Assembly: GCA_029264685.1 (NCBI GenBank)
Contig: JARHZW010000091.1
Location: 1-64,000 of the forward strand
Origin: Candidatus Limivicinus sp.
Lineage (GTDB): Bacteria > Bacillota > Clostridia > Oscillospirales > Oscillospiraceae
DNA length: 64,000 bases
Reading direction: 5' to 3'
The notes under the pieces were generated by a model. That model did no database searches. It was not told the origin of the DNA and was given only the letters and a program-made list of their open reading frames with translations. Shown here piece after piece: positions 46,384 to 55,157 of this stretch (position 1 is its first letter; each line of letters starts with the position of its first letter). The translations under genes were made by a program, and so were the position numbers.

Positions 46384-47697
46384 TTATATATTTTGTGACA
46401 TTTTTCGGCCTGACACCCTCATAAGGCTAATTGCAATAACGCTCATCACTATCATCGCCGAAGGATAGGACACCCAGACCCCTTTAAGCCCCAAAAACAG
46501 CGGCAGAGTAAACAAGAACAGCGGCTGCACGCCTAAAGGCTCCCCGTAGGCAAGCACAGAGCTTTCCGCCGGCTGCCCCAAAGCGCAGAAATAACTGCAC
46601 ATAAAGCGCACGACAGCCATAAACGGAAATGCCAGTACAAGGGTCCATATAGCATTTGAGACCTGAGCTGCTGCATCCGGACTTGCACCGAAAATCAGCG
46701 GCAGCTGCACTTTAAGCATCCAGACTGCCACGCTGCACACAAGCGAGGCGGAAACCGCCACCGCAGCTCCCTTTCTCCGCAGCTTTTCCACAGCTTTTCT
46801 GTCCCCTGCCCCGTAGGCCTTGCTTAACAGCGGCTGGATTCCGTTGCCCACACCGGATACAAGGGGAATAACGCTGCCCAGAACATAACTCAGCACCGCA
46901 TAAACCGCCACGCCTTCCGTGCCGCCGTAGCGCATGGCCTGTAAATTTCCCATAAGTATCAATATACTGTCGGAAATTGAAAGTCCGAAAGCCGAAATTC
47001 CGTTGCGCAGTATCCCCAGCATTCTTTTGGGCTCAAAACGAAATCGGACGGTCCTATCCCGTCCCTTTAAGAACAGAATAAAAGCGGGTATGCCGCACAC
47101 AGCCTGCGAAACCGCAGTTGCCAGAGCAGCGCCCTTCATTCCCAAATTAAGGTGTTGGATGCAGAACCAGTCCAAAACCACATTTCCCAGTATTCCCATG
47201 ACCGTAAGCCACATTGCGGTCATGGTGCGCCCGTCCCCTCTCAAAAGCGGAAGCAGACCCGTGGTAAATACCTGACAGGAAGCACATATACACACAACCC
47301 TTATATACTCTGCTGTCATAGGATACAGCTCCTGATTTGCTCCCAGATGTGGCAATGCGTAAGGATAGCATAAATACAGCCCTATTCCCATTATAAGCGT
47401 TGCCATGGCCAGCATGATAAGAGCGTGTATCCGTTCTTTATCCGCCGCTTCCTTATCACCTCTGCCCATATTTATGGACATTCGCACGGCTCCGCCTATT
47501 CCTATCGCAAGGCTCACAGCCTGCACAAGAGCCACCAGAGGCCATGCCACGTTAATAGCCGCAAGACCCGCATCCCCCATGTTCTGACCTACAAAATAGC
47601 CGTCTATAATAATAAACAAGCTGTTAAGAAGCTGGGTGAACATACTCGGCAGAGCATATTTCCATAACTGCTTTTCGAAATTTTCCGCTGTCTGCAT
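46384..47697 (-). CDS. MATE family efflux transporter
   Basis: LWKYALPSMFTQLLNSLFIIIDGYFVGQNMGDAGLAAINVAWPLV. Confidence 0.92.
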   Translation of the reverse strand: MQTAENFEKQLWKYALPSMFTQLLNSLFIIIDGYFVGQNMGDAGLAAINVAWPLVALVQAVSLAIGIGGAVRMSINMGRGDKEAADKERIHALIMLAMATLIMGIGLYLCYPYALPHLGANQELYPMTAEYIRVVCICASCQVFTTGLLPLLRGDGRTMTAMWLTVMGILGNVVLDWFCIQHLNLGMKGAALATAVSQAVCGIPAFILFLKGRDRTVRFRFEPKRMLGILRNGISAFGLSISDSILILMGNLQAMRYGGTEGVAVYAVLSYVLGSVIPLVSGVGNGIQPLLSKAYGAGDRKAVEKLRRKGAAVAVSASLVCSVAVWMLKVQLPLIFGASPDAAAQVSNAIWTLVLAFPFMAVVRFMCSYFCALGQPAESSVLAYGEPLGVQPLFLFTLPLFLGLKGVWVSYPSAMIVMSVIAISLMRVSGRKMSQNI

Positions 47698-47844
47698 TAT
47701 ATTCCTCCACGAAAAAGTGAACCATATATATCAAAACTTTAAAATACCTTTTTATTATACCGCAAAAAGTTAAATTTGACAATAGTTGCGAACCGTCCGT
47801 GCATATGACAGCACATTTTGTTTTATAATTTTTTTATTTTTGTA

Positions 47845-47873
47845 TTGACATCTCTGAAAACATATGTTATTAT
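47845..47873 (+). promoter_or_regulatory. Predicted promoter of DUF3793-flavodoxin operon
   Basis: TTGACA (47845-47850), 17-nt spacer, TATTAT (47868-47873). Confidence 0.7.
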
Positions 47874-47880
47874 GCACTCA

Positions 47881-47896
47881 GTTAGAGACCTCTAAC
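47881..47896. promoter_or_regulatory. GTTAG-N6-CTAAC box (1)
   Basis: GTTAGAGACCTCTAAC, 7 nt downstream of predicted -10. Confidence 0.7.
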
Positions 47897-47936
47897 CGCT
47901 ATCGCTCCAAGACGAGCGATTACTTTCCCCCTTGCG

Positions 47937-47952
47937 GTTAGAGGACGCTAAC
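47937..47952. promoter_or_regulatory. GTTAG-N6-CTAAC box (2)
   Basis: GTTAGAGGACGCTAAC just upstream of RBS. Confidence 0.65.
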
Positions 47953-47976
47953 TAAAAATTCAAGGGAGGTTAAAGG

Positions 47977-48525
47977 ATGTCAACCGACTTTATTGTTTTC
48001 AACTGCGCTCCCACTTTATACGGCGTAAAAGTCGGAAATCTTGTTGCTCAGCAATACGACAGCGAAACGGAGCTGACCGAGTTTATCGACACTCAGGACA
48101 GACTTTTGCGTTCAAAGGGAGTCCATGTTGTTCTGGTAAAGCTGACGAAGAAAACCGCCCTGATATATGTTTACAGAGTGAAACAGCTGGCAAGTCTCCT
48201 GTCAAGAACTTCCGTCCAGCAGTTTCTGGCAAAATTCGGATATATGGATTTTTCCGTAAACGGATGCCTGAACCACCTTAAAAGCAGGCTTTTGCAGGAT
48301 GATTTTCCCCATGAAATAGGAGTATTTCTGGGTTATCCTCTTGACGACATTCAGTGCTTTATAGATAAGAAAGGCGCAGACTGTCCGTGCGTGGGCATTT
48401 GGAAGGCATACAACAATATAGACCGAGCAAAGATGATCTTTGACCTGTATTCCAAATGTACAGCCTCCTGCTGCCGCCGTTATGAAAACGGAACTGATAT
48501 TTATCGGCTGACTGCGGCCGGTTAA
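47977..48525 (+). CDS. DUF3793 family protein
   Basis: FNCAPTLYGVKVGNLVAQQY.. VLVKLTKKTALIYVYRVKQLASLLS..LAKFGY.. HEIGVFLGYPLDDIQCFI. Confidence 0.82.
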   Translation: MSTDFIVFNCAPTLYGVKVGNLVAQQYDSETELTEFIDTQDRLLRSKGVHVVLVKLTKKTALIYVYRVKQLASLLSRTSVQQFLAKFGYMDFSVNGCLNHLKSRLLQDDFPHEIGVFLGYPLDDIQCFIDKKGADCPCVGIWKAYNNIDRAKMIFDLYSKCTASCCRRYENGTDIYRLTAAG

Positions 48526-48569
48526 TAATATAAATTTGATTTTTCTATACAAGAAAGGAAGTTATATTT

Positions 48570-48980
48570 ATGTCTAAAACTGCAGTTGTTTATTGGAGCG
48601 GTACCGGTAATACCGAGGCCATGGCCAAGGCAGTTGCCAAAGGCGCAAGTGAAGCCGGCGCTGCTGCCGACCTCTTCGCAATCTCTGACTTTGATTCTTC
48701 CAAGCTTTCCGACTATACCGGATTTGCTTTTGGCTGCCCCGCAATGGGCAGTGAAAATCTTGAAGACTCCGAATTTGAACCTGTGTGGGACAGTGTCAAG
48801 GACTCTCTCGGCGGTAAGAAAGTAGTCCTCTTCGGCTCCTATGGATGGGGAGACGGAGAATGGATGCGGAACTGGGAAGAAAGCGCTCCCTGCGAAATAG
48901 TTGACACCTATATTTGCAACGAGGCTCCCGGCCCTGATGAAGAGGCCGCCTGCCGTGCTCTCGGCGCTAAAACAGTGTAA
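48570..48980 (+). CDS. Flavodoxin
   Basis: AVVYWSGTGNTEAMAKAVAKGA FMN loop; GFAFGCPAMGSENLEDSEF; VVLFGSYGWGDGEWMRNWEE. Confidence 0.95.
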   Translation: MSKTAVVYWSGTGNTEAMAKAVAKGASEAGAAADLFAISDFDSSKLSDYTGFAFGCPAMGSENLEDSEFEPVWDSVKDSLGGKKVVLFGSYGWGDGEWMRNWEESAPCEIVDTYICNEAPGPDEEAACRALGAKTV

Positions 48981-49167
48981 AGCGGAAACTTTTCGGCGTT
49001 GCGGGGCGCAAGCCCCGTGGCGTCACACTCCTTAAATCTTTTCGCCCATGTGGGCTAAACTACTACCTCTTTCTACAATCTCTTATAATTTTCATTTTTC
49101 ACACCGGTTCCGAATATCAATGGGGTGAGATTCGGAACCAAAACAACACAGTAATCATGTCTATGCA

Positions 49168-49201
49168 AATCGACCGCAGTCATTTGACTGCGGTCGATTT
49201 G
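49168..49201. terminator. Terminator
   Basis: AAATCGACCGCAGT-CATTTG-ACTGCGGTCGATTT. Confidence 0.8.
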
Positions 49202-49215
49202 TTTTTATCTCTGTT

Positions 49216-50304
49216 TTATTTTGTCAGAACGTATTCGTTCATGGGCTTTATCATATACTGGTTATAGGGGAACTTGTCAGTAGTAACATAGCCGGAAGGA
49301 GCGTCTATCAGCTGAGGAATACGGTTTACAAGCGTAGCACAGGTAAGCTCAACGGTTGCGGGCTTATTGACTATGCAGGTAGTCTCAGGCTCTCCGTGGA
49401 GGGTCCAGACATTTCTGTCGAACTCATCCTTATTGAATATTTTACCTACACACTCGGTCACAAGAGTGATGCCTTCCTCGGTCTCGGTTGTAACTATAGC
49501 TCTCATACCTGTAACATCTCCGGCCTTTACAACCATGCCCAGAGTCTCGGAGTTCAGATCCTCTTCGTCTATGCAGGGTATGCACTTCTGAGTCTGGGAC
49601 ACCACATGAAGTCCCAGCTTGCTGCACAGCCAGCCGTTCTGGTTCCACATATAGGACGGCACATACTCGCCGCTCTCCACAAGCCTCTTCATCTCGTCTG
49701 AGGGAGTCTCGTTATACTGGCCTATGGTCTTGTAGAATTCCTCTACGGTAAGGCCTGCGCCGTGACCCTCTGCCAGTGCAACGCCGTAGTCCTCTACATT
49801 GTAGGAGGAGCTGCCTTCGATGGTGGTTATCTTGTTGGAAGATCCTGCCAGATTGGTGATAAGGGTACCCCAGTAAAGGTCGCAGTAGCCTACGCCTGTA
49901 AGGGTGCAGTTGCCCTCCTTTGCAAGCTTGTCCAGCTTCTCGGTGATTGCGGGAGAGGAGTTCCAGGGGTAAAGCGCCTCTTCGCAGGTGGAAACTGCGT
50001 TCACGCCGTGTTTTGCGCACAGAGCGTAAATATCTTCAATCTCTGCCATAGTGCTTCTGGTGGCAACTATGCACACATCGGGCTTCCATTCGCCTAAAAG
50101 TCTGTCTGCATCGGCAGAGGACTCAACGGTAACGCCAACGGCGGGGAAGCCGTCGCCTATTATTTCTGAAATATCTTTACCTATATGATTTGGGTTTCTG
50201 CACATTGCGCCAACCATCTCGCCGCCGTGCTCTATAACATAACGCATAAGGTAACGGCTCATTTTACCTGCACCGTACTGGCAAACTCTTATTTTACGTT
50301 CCAT
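49216..50304 (-). CDS. DapB-like NAD(P)-dependent dehydrogenase (2,4-diaminopentanoate dehydrogenase-like)
   Basis: KIRVCQYGAGKMSRYLMRYVIEHGGEMVGAMCRNPNHIGKDISEI; KPDVCIVATRSTMAEIEDIYALCAKHGVNAVSTCEEALYPW. Confidence 0.7.
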   Translation of the reverse strand: MERKIRVCQYGAGKMSRYLMRYVIEHGGEMVGAMCRNPNHIGKDISEIIGDGFPAVGVTVESSADADRLLGEWKPDVCIVATRSTMAEIEDIYALCAKHGVNAVSTCEEALYPWNSSPAITEKLDKLAKEGNCTLTGVGYCDLYWGTLITNLAGSSNKITTIEGSSSYNVEDYGVALAEGHGAGLTVEEFYKTIGQYNETPSDEMKRLVESGEYVPSYMWNQNGWLCSKLGLHVVSQTQKCIPCIDEEDLNSETLGMVVKAGDVTGMRAIVTTETEEGITLVTECVGKIFNKDEFDRNVWTLHGEPETTCIVNKPATVELTCATLVNRIPQLIDAPSGYVTTDKFPYNQYMIKPMNEYVLTK

Positions 50305-50414
50305 AATAGTACCTCCGAATTTTTTATTAGTTGCCTTTGTGAGTTAATAATTTAACAACCTTTTATGGCTCTATTATACAGATTATTATTACAACAAAGT
50401 CAATATATATTCTT

Positions 50415-51263
50415 TTATATATTTTTGCCAAAAAATTCTATTGGTATTTGTGTCTTATAGTAAATATTTCGTGTACTGGAATCCAGTATAGGAAAGTCAA
50501 CCATAACCTCGCAGAGATAATCGCCCGCAACTCTGTAGCCGTGGTCGTCTATGTAATCCATCAACCGATGCACATTTTCCTCTTCCTCCGAAAAATCTCC
50601 GGAGCAGAGACAGGCATAGGTGGCGGCAGGGAGAATTTCCAGTCCCTCGTCATCCTCCCAGTCATCCAGGAACAGGAACACCTCATTTGAGTACATATTT
50701 CTGCTCAAAAGGTCTTTTTTCCTTATAATTGTGCCGGTATTTGTAAAGTATGAGAACGGAATGTTTTTAACGGTCATCTGTTTTTTCAGCTGCCGCATCA
50801 TATATTCGTAGCCGCCCTCGTTCTGGTCAAAATAGTTCACATCGCAGCTGTATCGGAAAATTTTCCGTTGAGGCATAAATTCCATGAAAATCTCCCCGTT
50901 TTTAGGCGTTGCCTCATATTTTTTATAATTTTCCAAGGTTCTTACAATGGCTGTTTTGGAGCGCTGGAGCTGGCTAATCTTGTCGTTAAGTTTTTCAACC
51001 TGCGACTGGAGAGTGATTTTAATGCTTTGGGAATCGCTGTTTTCAAGAAGAGTGCGTATTTCCCGCAGGGTCATACCGTATAACTTCATATTTTGTATAA
51101 AGTCTAACCTTGCCGACTGGATGATATGATAGTACCTGTATCCGGTGTTTTCATCGGTAAACTGAGGCTTCAAAAGTCCTTCTCTGTCATACAGTCTCAG
51201 AGTCTGCTGGGACACATGGTTAAGCTCCGCCATCTGACCTATGGTCAATTTTTGCAGGTCCAT
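50415..51263 (-). CDS. MerR family transcriptional regulator with effector-binding domain
   Basis: LTIGQMAELNHVSQQTLRLYDREGLLKPQFTDENTGYRYYHIIQSARLDFIQNMKLYGMTLREI. Confidence 0.93.
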   Translation of the reverse strand: MDLQKLTIGQMAELNHVSQQTLRLYDREGLLKPQFTDENTGYRYYHIIQSARLDFIQNMKLYGMTLREIRTLLENSDSQSIKITLQSQVEKLNDKISQLQRSKTAIVRTLENYKKYEATPKNGEIFMEFMPQRKIFRYSCDVNYFDQNEGGYEYMMRQLKKQMTVKNIPFSYFTNTGTIIRKKDLLSRNMYSNEVFLFLDDWEDDEGLEILPAATYACLCSGDFSEEEENVHRLMDYIDDHGYRVAGDYLCEVMVDFPILDSSTRNIYYKTQIPIEFFGKNI

Positions 51264-51329
51264 AAAAGTCTCTCCTTAGTATAGAGTTTTTTCTATTATA
51301 GTTGACTCTGAACGCCCCTGTCAACAGCC

Positions 51330-51375
51330 CGTTTCACTAAAAACACCGCCGGGATCAGCTCCGCAGCGGTGATTT
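51330..51375 (-). terminator. Terminator after AraC-type regulator
   Basis: Minus-strand ATCACCGCTGCGGAGCTGATCCCGGCGGTGTTTTTAG. Confidence 0.55.
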
Positions 51376-51381
51376 GTTTTT

Positions 51382-53490
51382 CTATTCTGTTTTTTGACCT
51401 GTTATGCTTTTTCTGTATTGAAGGGGAGTTTTGCCGCAGACATTCTTAAACACCACATAAAAATACTTGGCATTGGAAAAGCCCACTTTTTCTGCGACGG
51501 TTTCAACCGGCAGAGAGGTGGTACGCAGAAGCTCGGCGGCGTTTTTTACCCGTGTCTGGTTTATGTACTGGCTAATGGAAATATCCAGACTTTCGTGGAA
51601 CAGCCTTCCAAGATACGCAGAGCTCATGTTAAGCCTGTCGGCAATAGACGCCGGTGACAGGTTCTGATCCTTATACTCCTCGTCAATCATTCCGGCCACC
51701 TGCGCCGCTATACCGTCAAGCCTTGTTTTTCGCTGCTCCTGATTATAGCGTACGACAGCAGCAAAAGCTTGGTCGAAACGGCTGTTAAGTTCTTCAATAT
51801 CCCGCAGCTTATTCATAAATTCGTTGCTGATAACGGGCTTGAGCTCCGGAAGTGCAGCTTCCAGAAGCTCTGCCATTTTGTGAAAAACCACAAGCTGTTC
51901 AACATAACTTGTACCCCGTATTTCTTTCAGCAGTTCCTGCCACAAGGCCCTGGCGCAGTCCAGATCACGGGCTTTAAGGGAAGCCATAATGTGGTTTGGC
52001 TGTTCCCTGCTTTTGTCCGAAAGGGGCTTTGTGCAGCAGCAGTCTTTTTCGGACAGGATCCACTGTCCCGCATACCAGAACTGTTGACTGTGCAGCTCCG
52101 TAAGATTTTTGTAGCACAGGGACAGTTCGCTCAAGCTGTTCCTCGGGATTCCGCAAAAGCATCTGCACCCGCTCTCCTGAACAAAGGTTCCTGACAACTC
52201 GCCCGCTCTCAGACCATCGTTTCCCATCAGCAGCACCACATCGCACCCGTGCTGCCTGTCAAGCAATGCCTGAGGGCACAGCCGATTTATAAGCTCTCTC
52301 AGCTTTTGACTGTTTCCTCCGTCAAGAAGCATCAGCGTGAAAGGCGGAAGGAGGTCAAGCTTCTGGTCAACATATCTGTTCTCAAGTATACTTCTGAGGT
52401 TTCTTGCCTTCTGGTACTCACCCGATTTTTGCAGCAAATTATCTATCTGACCGCTGGGATCGGCCTCATCTCCGCTTTTCCCCAGAGCACGGCGAATATG
52501 CTTAAACGGAAAATAGAGGTACACAAGGCTTATTCCTATTCCCAGAAACAGCAGTGCAAAACCTATACTCAGTCCCGCTCCTATGCCGTTTCTAAGCCTC
52601 AGAAGTCCCGGAAGACATTCCTCCAGCGGCAGAATCCTCAGGCAGTACCAGCCGTTGGAGTCTATTTTTGAATACAGGCAGACAAGATCCCGTCCGCCGC
52701 ACCGTTTTCTTATGTAGTTGGCCTCTCCGGTACTTTCCGAAAGAACATCATCTATAAAAAAGGCCAGTTTATTTTCTGTTTCAGGGTCTGCGCCGGATAA
52801 AAGCGCTCCGTTTTCGTCAACCAGCAGGCAGTTTTCCTGACCGTACAGCGCCGTAAGCTTGTCTATATACCAGCTTTTGTCCACATTCAGCATGAGAATA
52901 CTGCCCCTTGGCTCCTCCATGTAGGTAGTCTCAAAAAACATGAAGGAATAGTACTCATGTTCAAAGCTCTCTCCCGGAAAGGCAACTCTGAAAACAGGCT
53001 TCATTCTGGTCTCCACATCCGGATTGTTAAACAGCTCCACCGCACTTTTGTCTGCAAATTCTTCTGACGGTGCGCTTATCATGCGGTAATCGGTGGAATA
53101 GATATAATTTGAATAACGGTTAAACACCAGCACAGAGCTGAGAAAATTCTGGCTGCTTACAAATGCGTTAAGAGTCCGCAGATCATAAACCCGTTCAAGC
53201 TCGCTTATATCTGTGTCGTCCAGAAGTCTTGCAACCGACGGGTCGTAGAATATCTGCATACCGTACTGCTGAACCATGCTGTCCGTCAGTTCCCCCAAAG
53301 CATCTGTCTGTCTTGCAAACTCTGCATCCTGTATAGCCAGAGAATTCAGGGCTATTCTCTGAAAGGACAGATACACTATGCTTATAACTATACTCAGCAC
53401 CAGCAATACACAGCCGAAAAGAGAAAACAGAACCTTGCTGTTTTGCCTGAACCTTGCAGAAAAGCAGCAGTTTTTAGTCTCGTTAGTCAT
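51382..53490 (-). CDS. Membrane-bound AraC family regulator with extracytoplasmic sensor domain
   Basis: TM at N terminus, second TM near residue 310; C-terminal IADRLNMSSAYLGRLFHESLDISISQYINQTRVKNAAELLRTTSLPVETVAEKVGFSNAKYFYVVFKNVCGKTPLQYRKS. Confidence 0.92.
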   Translation of the reverse strand: MTNETKNCCFSARFRQNSKVLFSLFGCVLLVLSIVISIVYLSFQRIALNSLAIQDAEFARQTDALGELTDSMVQQYGMQIFYDPSVARLLDDTDISELERVYDLRTLNAFVSSQNFLSSVLVFNRYSNYIYSTDYRMISAPSEEFADKSAVELFNNPDVETRMKPVFRVAFPGESFEHEYYSFMFFETTYMEEPRGSILMLNVDKSWYIDKLTALYGQENCLLVDENGALLSGADPETENKLAFFIDDVLSESTGEANYIRKRCGGRDLVCLYSKIDSNGWYCLRILPLEECLPGLLRLRNGIGAGLSIGFALLFLGIGISLVYLYFPFKHIRRALGKSGDEADPSGQIDNLLQKSGEYQKARNLRSILENRYVDQKLDLLPPFTLMLLDGGNSQKLRELINRLCPQALLDRQHGCDVVLLMGNDGLRAGELSGTFVQESGCRCFCGIPRNSLSELSLCYKNLTELHSQQFWYAGQWILSEKDCCCTKPLSDKSREQPNHIMASLKARDLDCARALWQELLKEIRGTSYVEQLVVFHKMAELLEAALPELKPVISNEFMNKLRDIEELNSRFDQAFAAVVRYNQEQRKTRLDGIAAQVAGMIDEEYKDQNLSPASIADRLNMSSAYLGRLFHESLDISISQYINQTRVKNAAELLRTTSLPVETVAEKVGFSNAKYFYVVFKNVCGKTPLQYRKSITGQKTE

Positions 53491-53616
53491 GTTCCGTTCC
53501 TCTCTTCCTTTATATATATGCTCCAGTATAGCAAAACCATGGATTTAATTCAACTTTACTTATGAAATTCAATCTGATATGATATGGTAAACAATCTTAG
53601 TTTTGAAGGTGGCAAT

Positions 53617-54645
53617 ATGCGAAAGCTTTTATTTCTGATTTCAGCAGCGGCTTTGCTTCTTTCCGGATGCAGCTGGCGCCATACGCAGGAGGTTTCCTCC
53701 GACTTTGCCGGCTACTGCGGAGAGGTTATGCTGTACAGCTCCATGCAGGACAGGCAGCTTAGCGCAATAAAAAAGGGGTTTGAGGAAAAATATCCGGGAA
53801 TTACCATGAACTACTGTTACGGAAACTCCGGAAAGCTCTTCACCAGACTTAATTCCGAGGTTCAGGCAGGCGATATACAGGCTGATATAATTTGGACCGG
53901 AAACCCTCTGGATTATATCAAGCTTAAAGAAAACCGAATTCTTTCACCTTACATTTCCCCTCAGGCCATAAACATAAACCCTCTTCTTATGGATGAGCAT
54001 CACTACTATGTAGGCGGCAGAATAGTTTCCGCCGTTATAGCTTATAATCCCCGACTGCTGAGTGAGGATCAGGTTCCGTCCTGTTGGGCGGAGCTTCTGG
54101 AGCCTAAGTGGAAGGGCAAAATCATAATGGCTGACCCATGCAGTGCAGGCAGCTCCGCCTATTTCATGTCCGCCCTTATGAATTCTCCCCGGTACGGTGA
54201 GAATTACTTTGAAAAGCTTCGTTCAAACGGATGTATGCTTGAAAGCGGTACAAACGCCACTCATATGAGTGTTGCCAAGGGCAGCTATGAACTTTGCATA
54301 GGCTTGGATTATGTTGTGCAGAATCTTAAAGATCAGGGGTTTCCCATTGATATGAAATATCCCGAAAAGGACAGCATTTTCCTTTGCTGCCCCATAGGTC
54401 TTGTTGCCGGCTGTCCAAACGAGAGAAACGCCCGCTTGCTGTACGATTTCATTCTTTCTAAGGAAGGGCAGGAAATTCTGGTTGAGAATAACCTTAGAAG
54501 CATACGAGATGATGTGCCGCAGCCGGATTTTTCCCTTGATGCAATTCTGGAAAACGGGCTGAAGCTTGACTTAAAGCAGCTCTCCCGCAATGAAAATCAG
54601 TCTCTGCTGGCCTTTGACCGCATATTCTTTATAGACTATAAATAA
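53617..54645 (+). CDS. Extracellular solute-binding lipoprotein, AfuA/iron-type family
   Basis: MRKLLFLISAAALLLSGCSW lipobox; GEVMLYSSMQDRQLSAIKKGFEEKYPGITMNY, GDIQADIIWTGNPLDY, WAELLEPKWKGKIIMADPCSAGSSAYF. Confidence 0.92.
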   Translation: MRKLLFLISAAALLLSGCSWRHTQEVSSDFAGYCGEVMLYSSMQDRQLSAIKKGFEEKYPGITMNYCYGNSGKLFTRLNSEVQAGDIQADIIWTGNPLDYIKLKENRILSPYISPQAININPLLMDEHHYYVGGRIVSAVIAYNPRLLSEDQVPSCWAELLEPKWKGKIIMADPCSAGSSAYFMSALMNSPRYGENYFEKLRSNGCMLESGTNATHMSVAKGSYELCIGLDYVVQNLKDQGFPIDMKYPEKDSIFLCCPIGLVAGCPNERNARLLYDFILSKEGQEILVENNLRSIRDDVPQPDFSLDAILENGLKLDLKQLSRNENQSLLAFDRIFFIDYK

Positions 54646-54902
54646 ATGCAGATATAAATGTAGATATTCGTAAAAGTTTTTTCATTAAAGTTTTTTTCCA
54701 TGTCCCGGTAGAATGCCAAAATTCTGACATTGTTTTTTTACTGATAAACAAAACTAAAAGCAAGCAAAAATTTGTCCAAGTGTATAACGGTCTGGTTTGA
54801 GGAGTGCAAAATGCTTCCTGATTTTATACTTCTTGCTTTTCGACAGGAACTTTTCTATAGCTGCAACTTGTAAAAAAGTTCCATATTTTTTGGCTTTAGG
54901 CA

Positions 54903-54941
54903 ATATGTCTCATTTAGTGAGACATATATCTGCGTTTTTTT
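54903..54941 (+). terminator. Terminator between SBP gene and adhesin promoter
   Basis: ATATGTCTC-ATTTAGT-GAGACATAT then T7. Confidence 0.75.
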
Positions 54942-54954
54942 ATTGTTAGATATG

Positions 54955-54983
54955 TTGACATTTACTGTCTAAAATGGTAGAAT
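54955..54983 (+). promoter_or_regulatory. Predicted promoter of large surface protein
   Basis: TTGACA (54955-54960), 17-nt spacer, TAGAAT (54978-54983). Confidence 0.65.
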
Positions 54984-55025
54984 TTTCCCAGAGATTATTT
55001 TAGGCATATCTCATCCTTGAAATTG

Positions 55026-55077
55026 CAGGTAAACATGTGTTATTTTGCCCTCCGGGCGGCATGTTGGCCTGTTTTTT
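55026..55077 (+). terminator. Leader terminator/attenuator candidate before the surface protein gene
   Basis: CAGG-TA-AACATG..GCCCTCCGGGC..CATGTT-GG-CCTG followed by TTTTTT, between promoter and ATG. Confidence 0.6.
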
Positions 55078-55157
55078 ATATACTTCAGTTTCAACATGAG
55101 CCGTGCCTGTCTTTTAGGGCTGCATAAGCCACGACACATAGAAAGGAAATGCTACAA

